NCBI RefSeq assembly: GCF_002435945.1
Contig: NZ_DIXC01000029.1
Span: forward strand, 1 to 62,688
Source of the DNA: Mesotoga sp. UBA6090
GTDB lineage: Bacteria; Thermotogota; Thermotogae; Petrotogales; Kosmotogaceae
DNA length: 62,688 nt
Reading direction: 5' to 3'
The notes beneath the pieces were generated by a model that had not been told where the DNA came from, searched no databases, and saw only the letters and a list, made by a program, of their open reading frames with translations. Positions 54,892-62,688 of the stretch are shown here, piece by piece (the stretch's first letter is position 1; every line of letters begins with the position of its first letter). The position numbers and the translations under genes were made by a program.

Positions 54892-55976
54892 TGGACTCTA
54901 TCTGACACATTTCGGATTCGGCGTGAATTGAACTCGTTGCCTGCCTCAAGCATTGCAAGATAGTTCTTCACGGGAATGTAGTTCGCAACAGTGTTACCGG
55001 TTCCCAGGGCATATCCTCCGCCCGGAGCGCACTCTTCAAGAGTCTTCAGAGTCCTCCCTCTTACCTGCTCAGTGGTTGCATGGCAGAGAAAGTCAACGTC
55101 AATTCCGCCAAGAATTGAGATCCTCTTTCCCCATCTTCTTTTCACTTCCGATACGGGCATTATCTGGTCTTCAAAGGAGTGTTTTGCATCCACTCCAGCC
55201 TCAATTATGTCGTCCATCACTGACGCTAGATTGCCACAACTATGCAAAACAAAGGGTTTTCCATTTCCATGAACGACTTCGGCTATCTCTCTATACCACG
55301 GAAATACAAGTCTTCTCAAATGTCTGGGAGAAAATATCGTTGAAGTCTTGTATCCGAGATCGTCTCCAAAGCAATAGGCTCCGACGCAGTCCATGGAAGA
55401 GACGATTTTAGCTGCTCCGACGAGAACATTTCCGATCTTTTCATTGAGAGTGTTGACCAGCTCGGGGTCCTCGTAAACGGCCATGGAGAGATTCTCAACA
55501 CCCATCAGGAAGCTGGAATGCTCAAATGGACCACCGGAAGCTCCTCCAACTACTTTCATCCCTTCGGGAAGGTGCTCTCCCAGCTTACGGAAAAGATCGA
55601 AATCAACAGCTTCCTCTGGCTTCGGCCAGTCCGCTTCCTGGAGGTCTTTCAGCGTCTTAATAGGGCCACCCTTTTCATTCATCCACTTCCTGCTTTCTCT
55701 CCTGTATGTGGCCGTGTCTTCACCATGGATGTAATCGGGAGTAGGAAAGCGGGGAGCCTGATAGAAGGGCACGTAATCATATCCAAGTTCTCTGTAGAAG
55801 CTTATTAGTTGAACGAAGTATCTGTCAGGATCCTCTTCTACTTTTGCAAGTTTGTAGCCCATCACTTCTTCCATTATTTCATCGTCCGCAAAGAGCTCAA
55901 AGAACGGAACTCTGCAAGGTTCTCCATTGCGCCTGAAGACGTCCAGAATCACTGAAAAATCGGGTGCCGGTTTCAA
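54888..55976 (-). CDS. URO-D superfamily methyltransferase C
   Basis: Enzyme of 362 residues with the URO-D barrel. HxC is present (FVLHSCGN) but the late Cys of the zinc triad is replaced (GYALGTGNTV), so it may be a different role than gene B, such as a substrate-side methyltransferase. A start at 55976 is supported by the family N-terminus, although no strong ribosome binding site is seen. It is the first gene in a leftward group (C, MetH-like, then RACo-like and B). Confidence 0.85.
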   Translation of the reverse strand: MKPAPDFSVILDVFRRNGEPCRVPFFELFADDEIMEEVMGYKLAKVEEDPDRYFVQLISFYRELGYDYVPFYQAPRFPTPDYIHGEDTATYRRESRKWMNEKGGPIKTLKDLQEADWPKPEEAVDFDLFRKLGEHLPEGMKVVGGASGGPFEHSSFLMGVENLSMAVYEDPELVNTLNEKIGNVLVGAAKIVSSMDCVGAYCFGDDLGYKTSTIFSPRHLRRLVFPWYREIAEVVHGNGKPFVLHSCGNLASVMDDIIEAGVDAKHSFEDQIMPVSEVKRRWGKRISILGGIDVDFLCHATTEQVRGRTLKTLEECAPGGGYALGTGNTVANYIPVKNYLAMLEAGNEFNSRRIRNVSDRVQ

Positions 55977-56273
55977 CTAGATCCCCCCATTTTTTCCAAA
56001 GGCTCAAAACTTCTGAAGCTCCGATCGGATTCAAGTGTATCGGGTATTCATCAAAAACATTCTAGCATCAATTCACATCTCAAATGAAGCCTCTCTCTTG
56101 AGTAGATTTAATTATGAAGCATTATGGCCTCGACGGATGCGTACCTACATTTGCAGGAATAATCAACTTACGAAAGAAAGCGTGAAAACCGTACGCATTG
56201 GTGCTGTTATAATCATTATGAGTTGAGGTCTGAGGTTCCGCACTGAGTCTTTTCGTGTTTGAGGTGAAGCCAG

Positions 56274-57755
56274 ATGAGACTGATCACTAAGAAGATGTTT
56301 CTCGAGTACGATTACTGCCCTGTCAGGGGATGGATCGAGAGGAATGAACCTCAGGAATTCACGCCGAGCATCGCAGAGGATTTCAGGATGAAAGAAGGCC
56401 TCGATGTCGGCAGAAGGGCTAGAAGTCTCTTTCCTGAAGGTATTCTGATAGAGGAATTGGATCCATTTGAGGCATCCTTCATAACCGAACGGATTATCAG
56501 CGACGGACAGTCCGTAACTCTTTTTGAACCTGCTTTCATCAGCGACGATTTCGTCTCAAGGGCGGATGTTGTGATAAAAGAGGGCGAGGAACTGGATGTT
56601 TTCGAGGTCAAGTCCAGCCTTGCCGGTTCATCGAACACAAAGGACTACATCAGGGATCTTTCTTACACGGTATCTGTCATAGAAAACTCGGGTTACAGAG
56701 TCAAAAAAGCCTGCTTGATAATGGTCTCAAGAATGTATCGTAAGGGGGACGATGACCGGAAACTCTTTGAGATAATAGACGTCACTGGAGAGGTCTCGGA
56801 GCAGAAAATCGAGATAAAGGCTAAACTCGAATTCGCCTCAGCTATCCTGACTTCAACATTGATTCCTTCCGGCTCATTGGGGTACAAATGCAGAGACTGT
56901 GAGCATCTTCGAAGATGCTTCAGTCTGGATAGGAGACTTAGCATCTTTGAGCTTCCTAGACTGGGTGCCGATAAGACAGATGCTTTGATCGAGAAGGGAT
57001 ACTTCTATCTAGAAGAGCTTCCTCAAGAGGTACTTGGCGACAAACCACTTCTACAAAGGGTCTTTCGCGGAGCTAAGTCAGGAAGGATAGTGTTTGACGA
57101 ACCCGAAAAGCTGCGAGAAAAGCTGAATAGTTTCAGGTATCCGATAGGTTATCTCGATTTCGAGACTGCCGCCTCAGTTATCCCCCTGTATGATGACCTG
57201 GCTCCCTATGAGGGGATCCCGTATCAATATTCACTGCACATTCGAAGGGAAGCCTCCGGCGCCCTGGAGCACAGGGAGTTTCTCTTCAACAATCCATCGA
57301 GGGATGAGAGTCTCCTGCTCGCCAAAAGGCTGGTTGAGGACCTCAAGGACTGCAGAACACTTATGGCGCACCATGCTTCCGTTGAGAGAAATATACTGAG
57401 ATGGCTGTCGAACAGATACAAAGATTATCCAGAGCTTTCAGAGCAGCTCATCTCCTTCTCGGAGATATTTGTGGATTCAGAACGCCTTGTCAAAGATCAC
57501 ATATATCATGCCGACTTCGGGGGAAGCTTCTCAATCAAAAAGCTTCTTCCCGCACTTGTAGAAGGTATTGGTTATGAAGGGCTTTTTATCCATAACGGCG
57601 ACGATGCCCGTTATGTTTTCGTGAATATGGCTCTGGGAAATTGCCGAGAGTCAGAGGTAGAGAGAATAAGAAGAGATATGCTAGAGTACTGCAAGATGGA
57701 TACACTGGCTATGGTGGAGATTCACAGGTTTCTCTGCGATCTTTCATCGGAGTGA
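56274..57755 (+). CDS. DUF2779 protein: RecB-like nuclease plus DEDD-type exonuclease
   Basis: Protein of 493 residues. The N-terminal half has a RecB/Cas4-like nuclease core (SRADVVI then DVFEVKSSL) and a four-Cys set (Cys15; CRDCEHLRRC) in the pattern of the iron-sulfur cluster of Cas4 and AddB nucleases. The second half has a DEDD-type exonuclease (YLDFETAA, LMAHHASVERNIL, YCKMDTLAMVEI). The family is DUF2779, with unknown cellular role, likely DNA or RNA repair or defence. ATG 56274 follows a GTGAAGCC region. No CRISPR array or cas gene is near. Confidence 0.83.
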   Translation: MRLITKKMFLEYDYCPVRGWIERNEPQEFTPSIAEDFRMKEGLDVGRRARSLFPEGILIEELDPFEASFITERIISDGQSVTLFEPAFISDDFVSRADVVIKEGEELDVFEVKSSLAGSSNTKDYIRDLSYTVSVIENSGYRVKKACLIMVSRMYRKGDDDRKLFEIIDVTGEVSEQKIEIKAKLEFASAILTSTLIPSGSLGYKCRDCEHLRRCFSLDRRLSIFELPRLGADKTDALIEKGYFYLEELPQEVLGDKPLLQRVFRGAKSGRIVFDEPEKLREKLNSFRYPIGYLDFETAASVIPLYDDLAPYEGIPYQYSLHIRREASGALEHREFLFNNPSRDESLLLAKRLVEDLKDCRTLMAHHASVERNILRWLSNRYKDYPELSEQLISFSEIFVDSERLVKDHIYHADFGGSFSIKKLLPALVEGIGYEGLFIHNGDDARYVFVNMALGNCRESEVERIRRDMLEYCKMDTLAMVEIHRFLCDLSSE

Positions 57756-57888
57756 GGATGGGGCAAATGGATAAAAAGAGTAATCGGCAGACGACTTAAT
57801 CGAATTCTTTTCAAAGTAGAATAGTTTGGTCATCAAATTAGGTTATTATGAATCATGCACACTTTAGGCATCGAGAGGATGTGACGAC

Positions 57889-58947
57889 ATAGAAATCTTC
57901 AAGATAAAGAACCATGAAACATTGCTTCCCCTTATTCAGGGAGGAATGGCCGTAGGAATATCTCTGGACAACCTGGCCGCTTCCGTTGCTTCTGAAGGCG
58001 GAATAGGGGTTATTGGAACGGCAGGTATCGGTATGACGGTTGACGGTTACAGAAAGAACTTCAGGCAGGCAAGCATCGATGGTCTCAAGAATACCATAAG
58101 AAGGGCAAGGGAGAAGACTCAAGGGGTTCTGGGAGTAAATATAATGGTGGCACTCACAAACTACGCAGAGATGGTGGCAACGGCCGTGAAGGAGAAGATA
58201 GACATAATCATTTCTGGCGCGGGACTACCTCTAGATCTACCATCTTATCTCGATGAAGGATCGGAAACGGCTATCATTCCTGTAGTCTCATCTCTGAAGT
58301 CTGCGACCGTAATATTCAAGAGATGGTTTGGCCGGTACAAGTACATCCCCGACGGCTTCGTTGTGGAGGGACCTAAGGCGGGGGGCCACCTCGGATACAG
58401 AGTAGAGGAGATCTTTTCTGAAGAGAGTTCGCTCGAGAAGACGGTACCTGAAATTAGAAGGTTTGTGGATCAAGTAAAACGAGATACTGGCAAGAATATA
58501 CCTGTGATAGCGGCAGGAGGCATATTCGACAGAGATGATGTCGAGAAAGCCTTCAAGCTGGGAGCTTCCGCAGTTCAAGTGGGAACTGCCTTTGTGGCTA
58601 CGGAAGAGTGCGATGCAGACTACAGGTTCAAGCAGGCATTCGTCGATGCGCGCAGCGAAGATGTCACAATTATCAAGAGCCCTGTAGGAATGCCTGGAAG
58701 AGCGATCAGGAACAAGTTCATAGAAGATGTCGAGGAGGGAAAAAGAAAGCCCTTCAAATGCGCCTATCAGTGCATAAAGACATGTAATTATAGAGAAGCG
58801 CCTTATTGCATTGCGGAGGCGCTCATGAATGCCTGCAAGGGAGATCTGGAAAACGGGTTCGCCTTTTGCGGAAGCGAGGTCCATAGAATAAGCGGTGTCA
58901 CTACCGTGAAAAAGGTAATAGATAGACTCTTTGGAGAAAAGCGCTGA
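57889..58947 (+). CDS. Nitronate monooxygenase family protein, probable ATA start
   Basis: FMN-dependent TIM-barrel enzyme. Visible motifs are QGGMAVGISL, IISGAGLPL, GPKAGGHLG, IAAGGIF and the phosphate-binding VQVGTAF, with a Cys-rich C-terminal tail (KCAYQCIKTC) typical of clostridial members. It oxidises nitronates or may act as an enoyl reductase relative. In-frame sequence extends 11 codons upstream of TTG 57922 as EIFKIKNHETLLPLIQGG, matching the family N-terminus, and the codon before it is ATA 57889, with GAGGATGTGA upstream. I therefore propose an ATA start; TTG 57922 is the fallback. It is the first of two genes with the corrinoid protein. Confidence 0.85.
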   Translation: MEIFKIKNHETLLPLIQGGMAVGISLDNLAASVASEGGIGVIGTAGIGMTVDGYRKNFRQASIDGLKNTIRRAREKTQGVLGVNIMVALTNYAEMVATAVKEKIDIIISGAGLPLDLPSYLDEGSETAIIPVVSSLKSATVIFKRWFGRYKYIPDGFVVEGPKAGGHLGYRVEEIFSEESSLEKTVPEIRRFVDQVKRDTGKNIPVIAAGGIFDRDDVEKAFKLGASAVQVGTAFVATEECDADYRFKQAFVDARSEDVTIIKSPVGMPGRAIRNKFIEDVEEGKRKPFKCAYQCIKTCNYREAPYCIAEALMNACKGDLENGFAFCGSEVHRISGVTTVKKVIDRLFGEKR

Positions 58948-59016
58948 AGCAATCCTTTTCACTGTGTTTTTTGATACAAGCTCTTTGATCATAGACGAAT
59001 GTACGGGAGGTTGAAA

Positions 59017-59649
59017 ATGAAAAGTCTGGAGAAGATAAGGAACGCGATAATCGAGACAATGCCAGCAGAGGCAAAAACGGCCACTGAAGAGGCCCTGGCT
59101 GAAGGCCTCGGCGCGAAGGAAATCCTGGATGGCGCGCTTATCCCGGGGATGGACGAAGTTGGAAAGCTCTTCAGGGAGGGCGAGTATTTCGTCCCCGAGG
59201 TCCTTGTTGCCGCCAAGGCAATGAACCAGTGTATGGACCTTATCGAGCCGCTTCTTGTAAGCGGTGGGGTCAAGAAGATCGGGAAGGTGGTTGCCGGTAC
59301 CATAGAAGGAGATCTCCATGATATTGGAAAGAACCTCGTCTGTATGATGCTCAAGGGAGCGGGCTTCGAGATAATCGATCTCGGCGTCGATGTGAAGCCC
59401 GAAGAGTTCGTTGAGGCAGCCAAAGGCGCGAAGCCGGATATTCTTGTTCTTTCAGCCCTGTTGACAACCACTATGTTGAATATGCCCAGAGTGATTGAAG
59501 AACTCAAGAAGGCAGGCATTCGGGACGATGTGAAGGTCTTGATAGGCGGGGCCCCTGTCAGCCAGACCTATGCCGAAGAGATCGGGGCAGACGGCTATTC
59601 TCCGGACAGCTCGGGAGCGGTCGAACTGGCAAGAAGACTCGTCTCTTGA
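59017..59649 (+). CDS. Corrinoid-binding methyltransferase protein (MtbC/MttC-like)
   Basis: Protein of 210 residues. Helical cap domain (1-85) with GMDEVGKLF, then a Rossmann-like B12-binding domain. The cobalt ligand is His101 in GDLHDIGKN and the dimethylbenzimidazole-binding motifs (VLSALLTTTM, VLIGGAPVS) follow. It carries the methyl group between a donor methyltransferase and an acceptor one. GGGAGGT precedes ATG 59017. It belongs with the URO-D and RACo-like genes above and is the only carrier in the window. Confidence 0.93.
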   Translation: MKSLEKIRNAIIETMPAEAKTATEEALAEGLGAKEILDGALIPGMDEVGKLFREGEYFVPEVLVAAKAMNQCMDLIEPLLVSGGVKKIGKVVAGTIEGDLHDIGKNLVCMMLKGAGFEIIDLGVDVKPEEFVEAAKGAKPDILVLSALLTTTMLNMPRVIEELKKAGIRDDVKVLIGGAPVSQTYAEEIGADGYSPDSSGAVELARRLVS

Positions 59650-59758
59650 TCGGTTCATTGGTTTTTTGTCTTGATGAGGATCGACAGTTGACTGGTGAAG
59701 AAGACGAAAAATAGGAGTGATTTCCCGGTTCTATCTCTTCCAAGCTTTTTTGCCTATT

Positions 59759-59787
59759 TTGGCGGCAGCGAGATGAATTGCTATAAT
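59759..59787 (+). promoter_or_regulatory. Sigma-70 promoter upstream of rmuC
   Basis: TTGGCG (59759-59764), a 17-bp spacer and TATAAT (59782-59787), about 85 bp before the rmuC start. Confidence 0.75.
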
Positions 59788-59872
59788 ATTTAGGTATTCA
59801 TTCGTTTATTTGTATTGAGTGATTTTCATTTGATTGCGGATAGACCGTCTCGTTACGGATGGAGGGTTAAGC

Positions 59873-61117
59873 ATGCTTATCGGCCTGATAATTCTGTCAA
59901 CAGTTACACTTGTCTCCTTTCTCTTCGCGATTGCATCCATAAGAAGATTATCCCGGAGCATCAAGAAGAACCAGGAGCTACAACTAAGCCTTAAGGATCT
60001 AGAAAGAGATGTCTCGGATAGAGATGAGAAGCTCGAGTGGCTGACGTCTGCCAAAGAGGAACTTGAAGCGACTTTCAAAGCTATTTCCTCGGATGTTCTT
60101 AATTCCAGCACTGAAAACCTCATCCGACAGGCAAACGACAAGTTCTCGGGCCTTCTGAAACTCCAGAAAGAAGATTGGGGAAGCCAGAAGAAGGATTTCG
60201 AAAGCCTTGTCAGCCCGGTAAGAGACAATCTTGAAAAGCTCGAGAAAAATGTGAAAGAGCTTGAATCGAAAAGAGAAGGAGCTTATAAAGCTCTTGAGGA
60301 GCAGTTGAAAATGCTTTCCGAAGCCAACACCGACCTCAGGCAGGGAGTAACGGATCTCAAGAGCGCCTTGAGGAACAGATCGACACGCGGTCGTTGGGGG
60401 GAGATAGAACTTCGCCGCATTGTTGAGCTCAGCGGGATGACCGAACATGTCGACTTTGTGGAACAGGAGTCTATCGACAATGGAAGGCCGGATTTGATAG
60501 TGAAGCTGCCCAATAATGCCTTCATTCCCGTCGATGCTAAAGTGCCGCTGGACAGTTATTTGACTGCGCTGGAAGAAGAAGACGAATCTCTTAGAAAGCA
60601 GCTCATGGGGAACTACGCGAAGAATGTTCGCGATACCGTCAACAGGCTTGCCGGCAAGAAGTACTCGGAGGCCTTCAGCAGAACTGCCGATTTTGTTGTT
60701 ATGTTCGTTCCTCTGGAATCGGCAATCAATGCCGCTTTTCTTGCAGATCCTGATCTTTTCGAATATGCCGTTTCAAAAAAGGTCCTGATCGCCTCTCCGG
60801 TCAATCTCGTTGCGTTGCTCAAGTCCGTCGCATATGGATGGCAGCAGTACAGCCTTACAGAAAATGCCGAGCGACTCGTTCAAGCCTCCAAGGAACTTTA
60901 TGAAAGATTTGTGGTCTTTTTTTCCCATTACAACAGATTACAGGGCCATCTTAAGAACGCTGTAAGGGCCTACAATGATGGGGTAGGCTCTTTCGAAAGC
61001 AGGCTGCTTCCCAAGGTTAGAGAGATAGAAGCACTTGCCGAGGTCAACGAAAAACTTGGGGAGATCGAGGAGATCTCGGACGAGCCGAGATCATCGGATC
61101 TTGTCAACCGCGACTGA
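59873..61117 (+). CDS. rmuC: RmuC family DNA recombination protein
   Basis: Protein of 414 residues. A single N-terminal membrane helix (LIGLIILSTVTLVSFLFAI) is followed by a coiled coil (about 30-160) and the RmuC domain: STRGRWGEIELRRIVEL and VPVDAKVP-like (VDAKVPLDSYL), then VFVPLESAI. RmuC limits inversion of short inverted repeats and is related to nucleases. ATG 59873 has GGAGGG upstream; an upstream TTG lacks this. It is transcribed from its own promoter. Confidence 0.92.
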   Translation: MLIGLIILSTVTLVSFLFAIASIRRLSRSIKKNQELQLSLKDLERDVSDRDEKLEWLTSAKEELEATFKAISSDVLNSSTENLIRQANDKFSGLLKLQKEDWGSQKKDFESLVSPVRDNLEKLEKNVKELESKREGAYKALEEQLKMLSEANTDLRQGVTDLKSALRNRSTRGRWGEIELRRIVELSGMTEHVDFVEQESIDNGRPDLIVKLPNNAFIPVDAKVPLDSYLTALEEEDESLRKQLMGNYAKNVRDTVNRLAGKKYSEAFSRTADFVVMFVPLESAINAAFLADPDLFEYAVSKKVLIASPVNLVALLKSVAYGWQQYSLTENAERLVQASKELYERFVVFFSHYNRLQGHLKNAVRAYNDGVGSFESRLLPKVREIEALAEVNEKLGEIEEISDEPRSSDLVNRD

Positions 61118-61409
61118 ATTACTCATCCGGTGGCACTATAGAGAGTATATAGAGGGGTATGCCGGGGACGCGCGAGATCCTAACGGTAACGGTGGATTCT
61201 TGACGACCCGGTCACGCCGCTTCTTGGAAGAGTCTCAATGGCCTCTTTCCGCTTCTAATGGAGTTTTCTCCTTCCATTGTCAAATGCATTCCCGTCTTCT
61301 CGGTCTGAGATCAACCAAAATATACAGGAGTGGTTTCAAGAGCTTTTATACGATACAATGCGAAAGGGCACTTCAAGGTTTCAAAGATCATGTGAAGAAG
61401 GAGATATAG
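61118..61409 (+). other. Leader of the queuosine-transporter gene, no clear element
   Basis: About 290 bp between rmuC and the transporter gene. TACAAT near 61355 is a possible -10 box. I looked for a PreQ1 riboswitch, which often controls such genes, and saw no clear pseudoknot motif. Confidence 0.35.
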
Positions 61410-62105
61410 ATGAATGAAATTCTGTGGTTTGTAATGCTGGTAGTAAACTTCGGTTTGATTACCCTAGCATACAGATGGTGGGGAAAGACCGGACTTTACG
61501 TATGGATAGCCATTACCGCGATAATTGCTAACGTCCAGGTAATCAAGACCGTTTCTCTCTTCTGGATGGCTGCCACTCTCGGCAATATTGTATATGCGAC
61601 CTCTTTTCTCGCTACAGACATCCTATCGGAAAACCACGGAAAGAAAGAGGCCAGGAAGGCCGTCTACGTCGGATTTTTCTCTCTAATATCTGTTACTGTG
61701 ATTATGCAGATTGCGCTCGCCTTCGAGCCCCACCCTTCGGACTTTTCGCAAGAACACCTTTCAGTGGTATTTGGTCTCCTTCCTCGTATCGCTCTTGCGA
61801 GCCTTGCCGCATACTGGTGCTCTCAGCTGCATGACATCTGGGCATACGACTTCTGGAAGAAGAGGTTTCCAGACAAACGGCATATCTGGATAAGGAACAA
61901 CGCGAGTACCATGATCTCGCAATTGATAGATACGGCTGTCTTCACTGTCATAGCCTTTGCGGGAGTCTTTTCGACAAGTGTCTGGTGGCAGATATTCTGG
62001 TCCACTTATATTCTAAAATGGGTTGTTGCCGTTCTAGATACGCCATTCATCTATCTCGCCAGAAAGATGAAAGACGAAGGGAAGATCAAAGATCTTGTTC
62101 CATGA
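61410..62105 (+). CDS. yhhQ: Queuosine precursor transporter (YhhQ/VUT family)
   Basis: Membrane protein of 231 residues with about six helices. The family signature is seen in ATDILSENHGKKEARKAVYVGF, then the AYWCSQLHDIWAYDFWKKR and RNNASTMISQLIDTAVF stretches. It takes up queuosine precursors such as preQ1 or queuine for tRNA modification. AGGAGA-type sequence precedes ATG 61410. No tgt or que gene lies nearby in this window. Confidence 0.92.
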   Translation: MNEILWFVMLVVNFGLITLAYRWWGKTGLYVWIAITAIIANVQVIKTVSLFWMAATLGNIVYATSFLATDILSENHGKKEARKAVYVGFFSLISVTVIMQIALAFEPHPSDFSQEHLSVVFGLLPRIALASLAAYWCSQLHDIWAYDFWKKRFPDKRHIWIRNNASTMISQLIDTAVFTVIAFAGVFSTSVWWQIFWSTYILKWVVAVLDTPFIYLARKMKDEGKIKDLVP

Positions 62106-62263
62106 GTTCGAGCAACGGACGGTAATTCTCAAGACGTGAGTTGTTGGAGCTTCGGCCTTTCAAAAACCCCTGATTTCCGGCTGGTATAATCAGACCGATT
62201 ATCCTCTATTCAGTTGTCTGGTGCATGAAAGTTTCAGGTACTTCGCTAGGCGGGAGTTGAACT

Positions 62264-62688
62264 ATGAACGACAAAGAAGAGAAACTAGATAAATATGTGA
62301 AAAAGAGAGATTTCAGCAAGACATCGGAACCGGATGGAAGAGAGGCCTCTATTGAATGGTCAGAAGAGAGGCCGGTATTCGTCATTCAGAAGCATGCTGC
62401 TTCGAGGCTTCACTACGATTTTCGAATAGAAGTCGATGGAATTCTCAAGTCATGGGCCGTTCCCAAAGGGCCCTCAACGGATCCATCGGAAAAGAGGCTG
62501 GCCGTTCCCACTGAAGACCATCCCCTTGAATACGGCGATTTCGAGGGAAATATCCCCGAAGGGGAGTACGGAGGCGGCACGGTCCTTCTATGGGACCGGG
62601 GAAGCTACAGAAATCTGAAGGAAGACCCTGAATCGAATCCTCTTTCAAAGCAGATAGAAGACGGGCGTGTGCCAAGAAGGCGAAGAAG
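62264..62688 (+). CDS. LigD-type 3'-phosphoesterase domain (3' end outside window)
   Basis: 141 codons visible. The phosphoesterase motif IQKHAASRLHYDFR gives catalytic His44, His50 and Asp52, in the spacing of Pseudomonas LigD PE. It continues with SWAVPKGPSTDPSEKRLA and EYGDFEGNIPEGEYGGGT. Whether it is a stand-alone PE or an N-terminal domain of a full LigD cannot be known. A TGGTATAAT (extended -10) lies upstream. GGGAG precedes ATG 62264. It trims 3' ends in non-homologous end joining. Confidence 0.85.
   Translation, partial: MNDKEEKLDKYVKKRDFSKTSEPDGREASIEWSEERPVFVIQKHAASRLHYDFRIEVDGILKSWAVPKGPSTDPSEKRLAVPTEDHPLEYGDFEGNIPEGEYGGGTVLLWDRGSYRNLKEDPESNPLSKQIEDGRVPRRRR

Noticed and set aside
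58288..59319. 343-codon minus-strand frame
   Set aside because: It overlaps two genes with strong family motifs (nitronate monooxygenase and corrinoid protein) and crosses their intergenic gap.
61035..61409. 124-codon plus-strand frame between rmuC and the queuosine transporter
   Set aside because: It overlaps the rmuC end in another frame and has a basic, low-complexity composition without homology I recognise.
61118..61409. Possible PreQ1 riboswitch before the queuosine transporter
   Set aside because: I could not find the short stem and A-rich tail of PreQ1-I or a PreQ1-II core.

Overview
This window looks like a chromosomal segment of a mesophilic or moderately thermophilic Thermotogota bacterium, most likely near Mesotoga/Kosmotoga. 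I infer this from gene content (short PurH-type protein, TldD/TldE, large SRP RNA, Lon-like protease, corrinoid methyltransferase genes), mid-40s GC feel and very strong GGAGG ribosome binding sites. No database search was possible, so the taxon is an inference. There are about 45 intact genes, one RNA gene and at least seven broken or truncated genes.

Layout. 1-4.7 kb: an HD-GYP signalling protein cut by the left edge, then decayed exported-protein genes fused head to tail and a gene-poor stretch. 4.7-14 kb: a pirin-like protein and two very large exported proteins. One is a lipoprotein with five Ig-like repeats and a papain-type protease whose catalytic residues come in permuted order. The other is a seven-module beta-helix protein. 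14-26.5 kb: an amino-acid permease, a SatD/DUF3307 pair, a palindrome cluster beside an HD-GYP gene fragment, an ABC-2 exporter, an MMPL exporter, a 2H phosphoesterase with a probable CTG start, a Lon-family protease and a zinc phospholipase/nuclease-like exported protein. 26.6-34 kb: an alpha/beta hydrolase with an Asp/Glu racemase, an exported ankyrin protein, a MATE/MarR pair, a degenerate repeat region and an EamA transporter. 34-41.5 kb: tldD-tldE-zinc ribbon operon, glnA, a divergent PurH-like protein that has lost its key active-site motifs, the SRP RNA gene with a near-perfect promoter, a Bcp-type peroxiredoxin and a flavin reductase. 41.5-49.8 kb: small membrane proteins, a second EamA transporter, a multiply disrupted Na+/H+ antiporter, a nitrilase-family enzyme, an ATP-grasp ligase overlapping an amidohydrolase interrupted by one TAG, and a nucleotidyltransferase.

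50-59.7 kb is the main functional cluster: three URO-D superfamily methyltransferases, an iron-sulfur ASKHA activator of corrinoid proteins (RACo-like), a small MetH-activation-like protein, a DUF2779 nuclease, a nitronate monooxygenase and a corrinoid-binding protein. Together these can carry, transfer and reactivate methyl-cobamide, but no MttB-type substrate enzyme is in the window, so the methyl donor is unknown. The right end has rmuC, a queuosine-precursor transporter and the start of a LigD-type 3'-phosphoesterase.

The observations most worth following are the permuted C1 protease, the pseudo-PurH, the corrinoid cluster, the single in-frame TAG in the amidohydrolase and the two candidate non-canonical starts (CTG, ATA).
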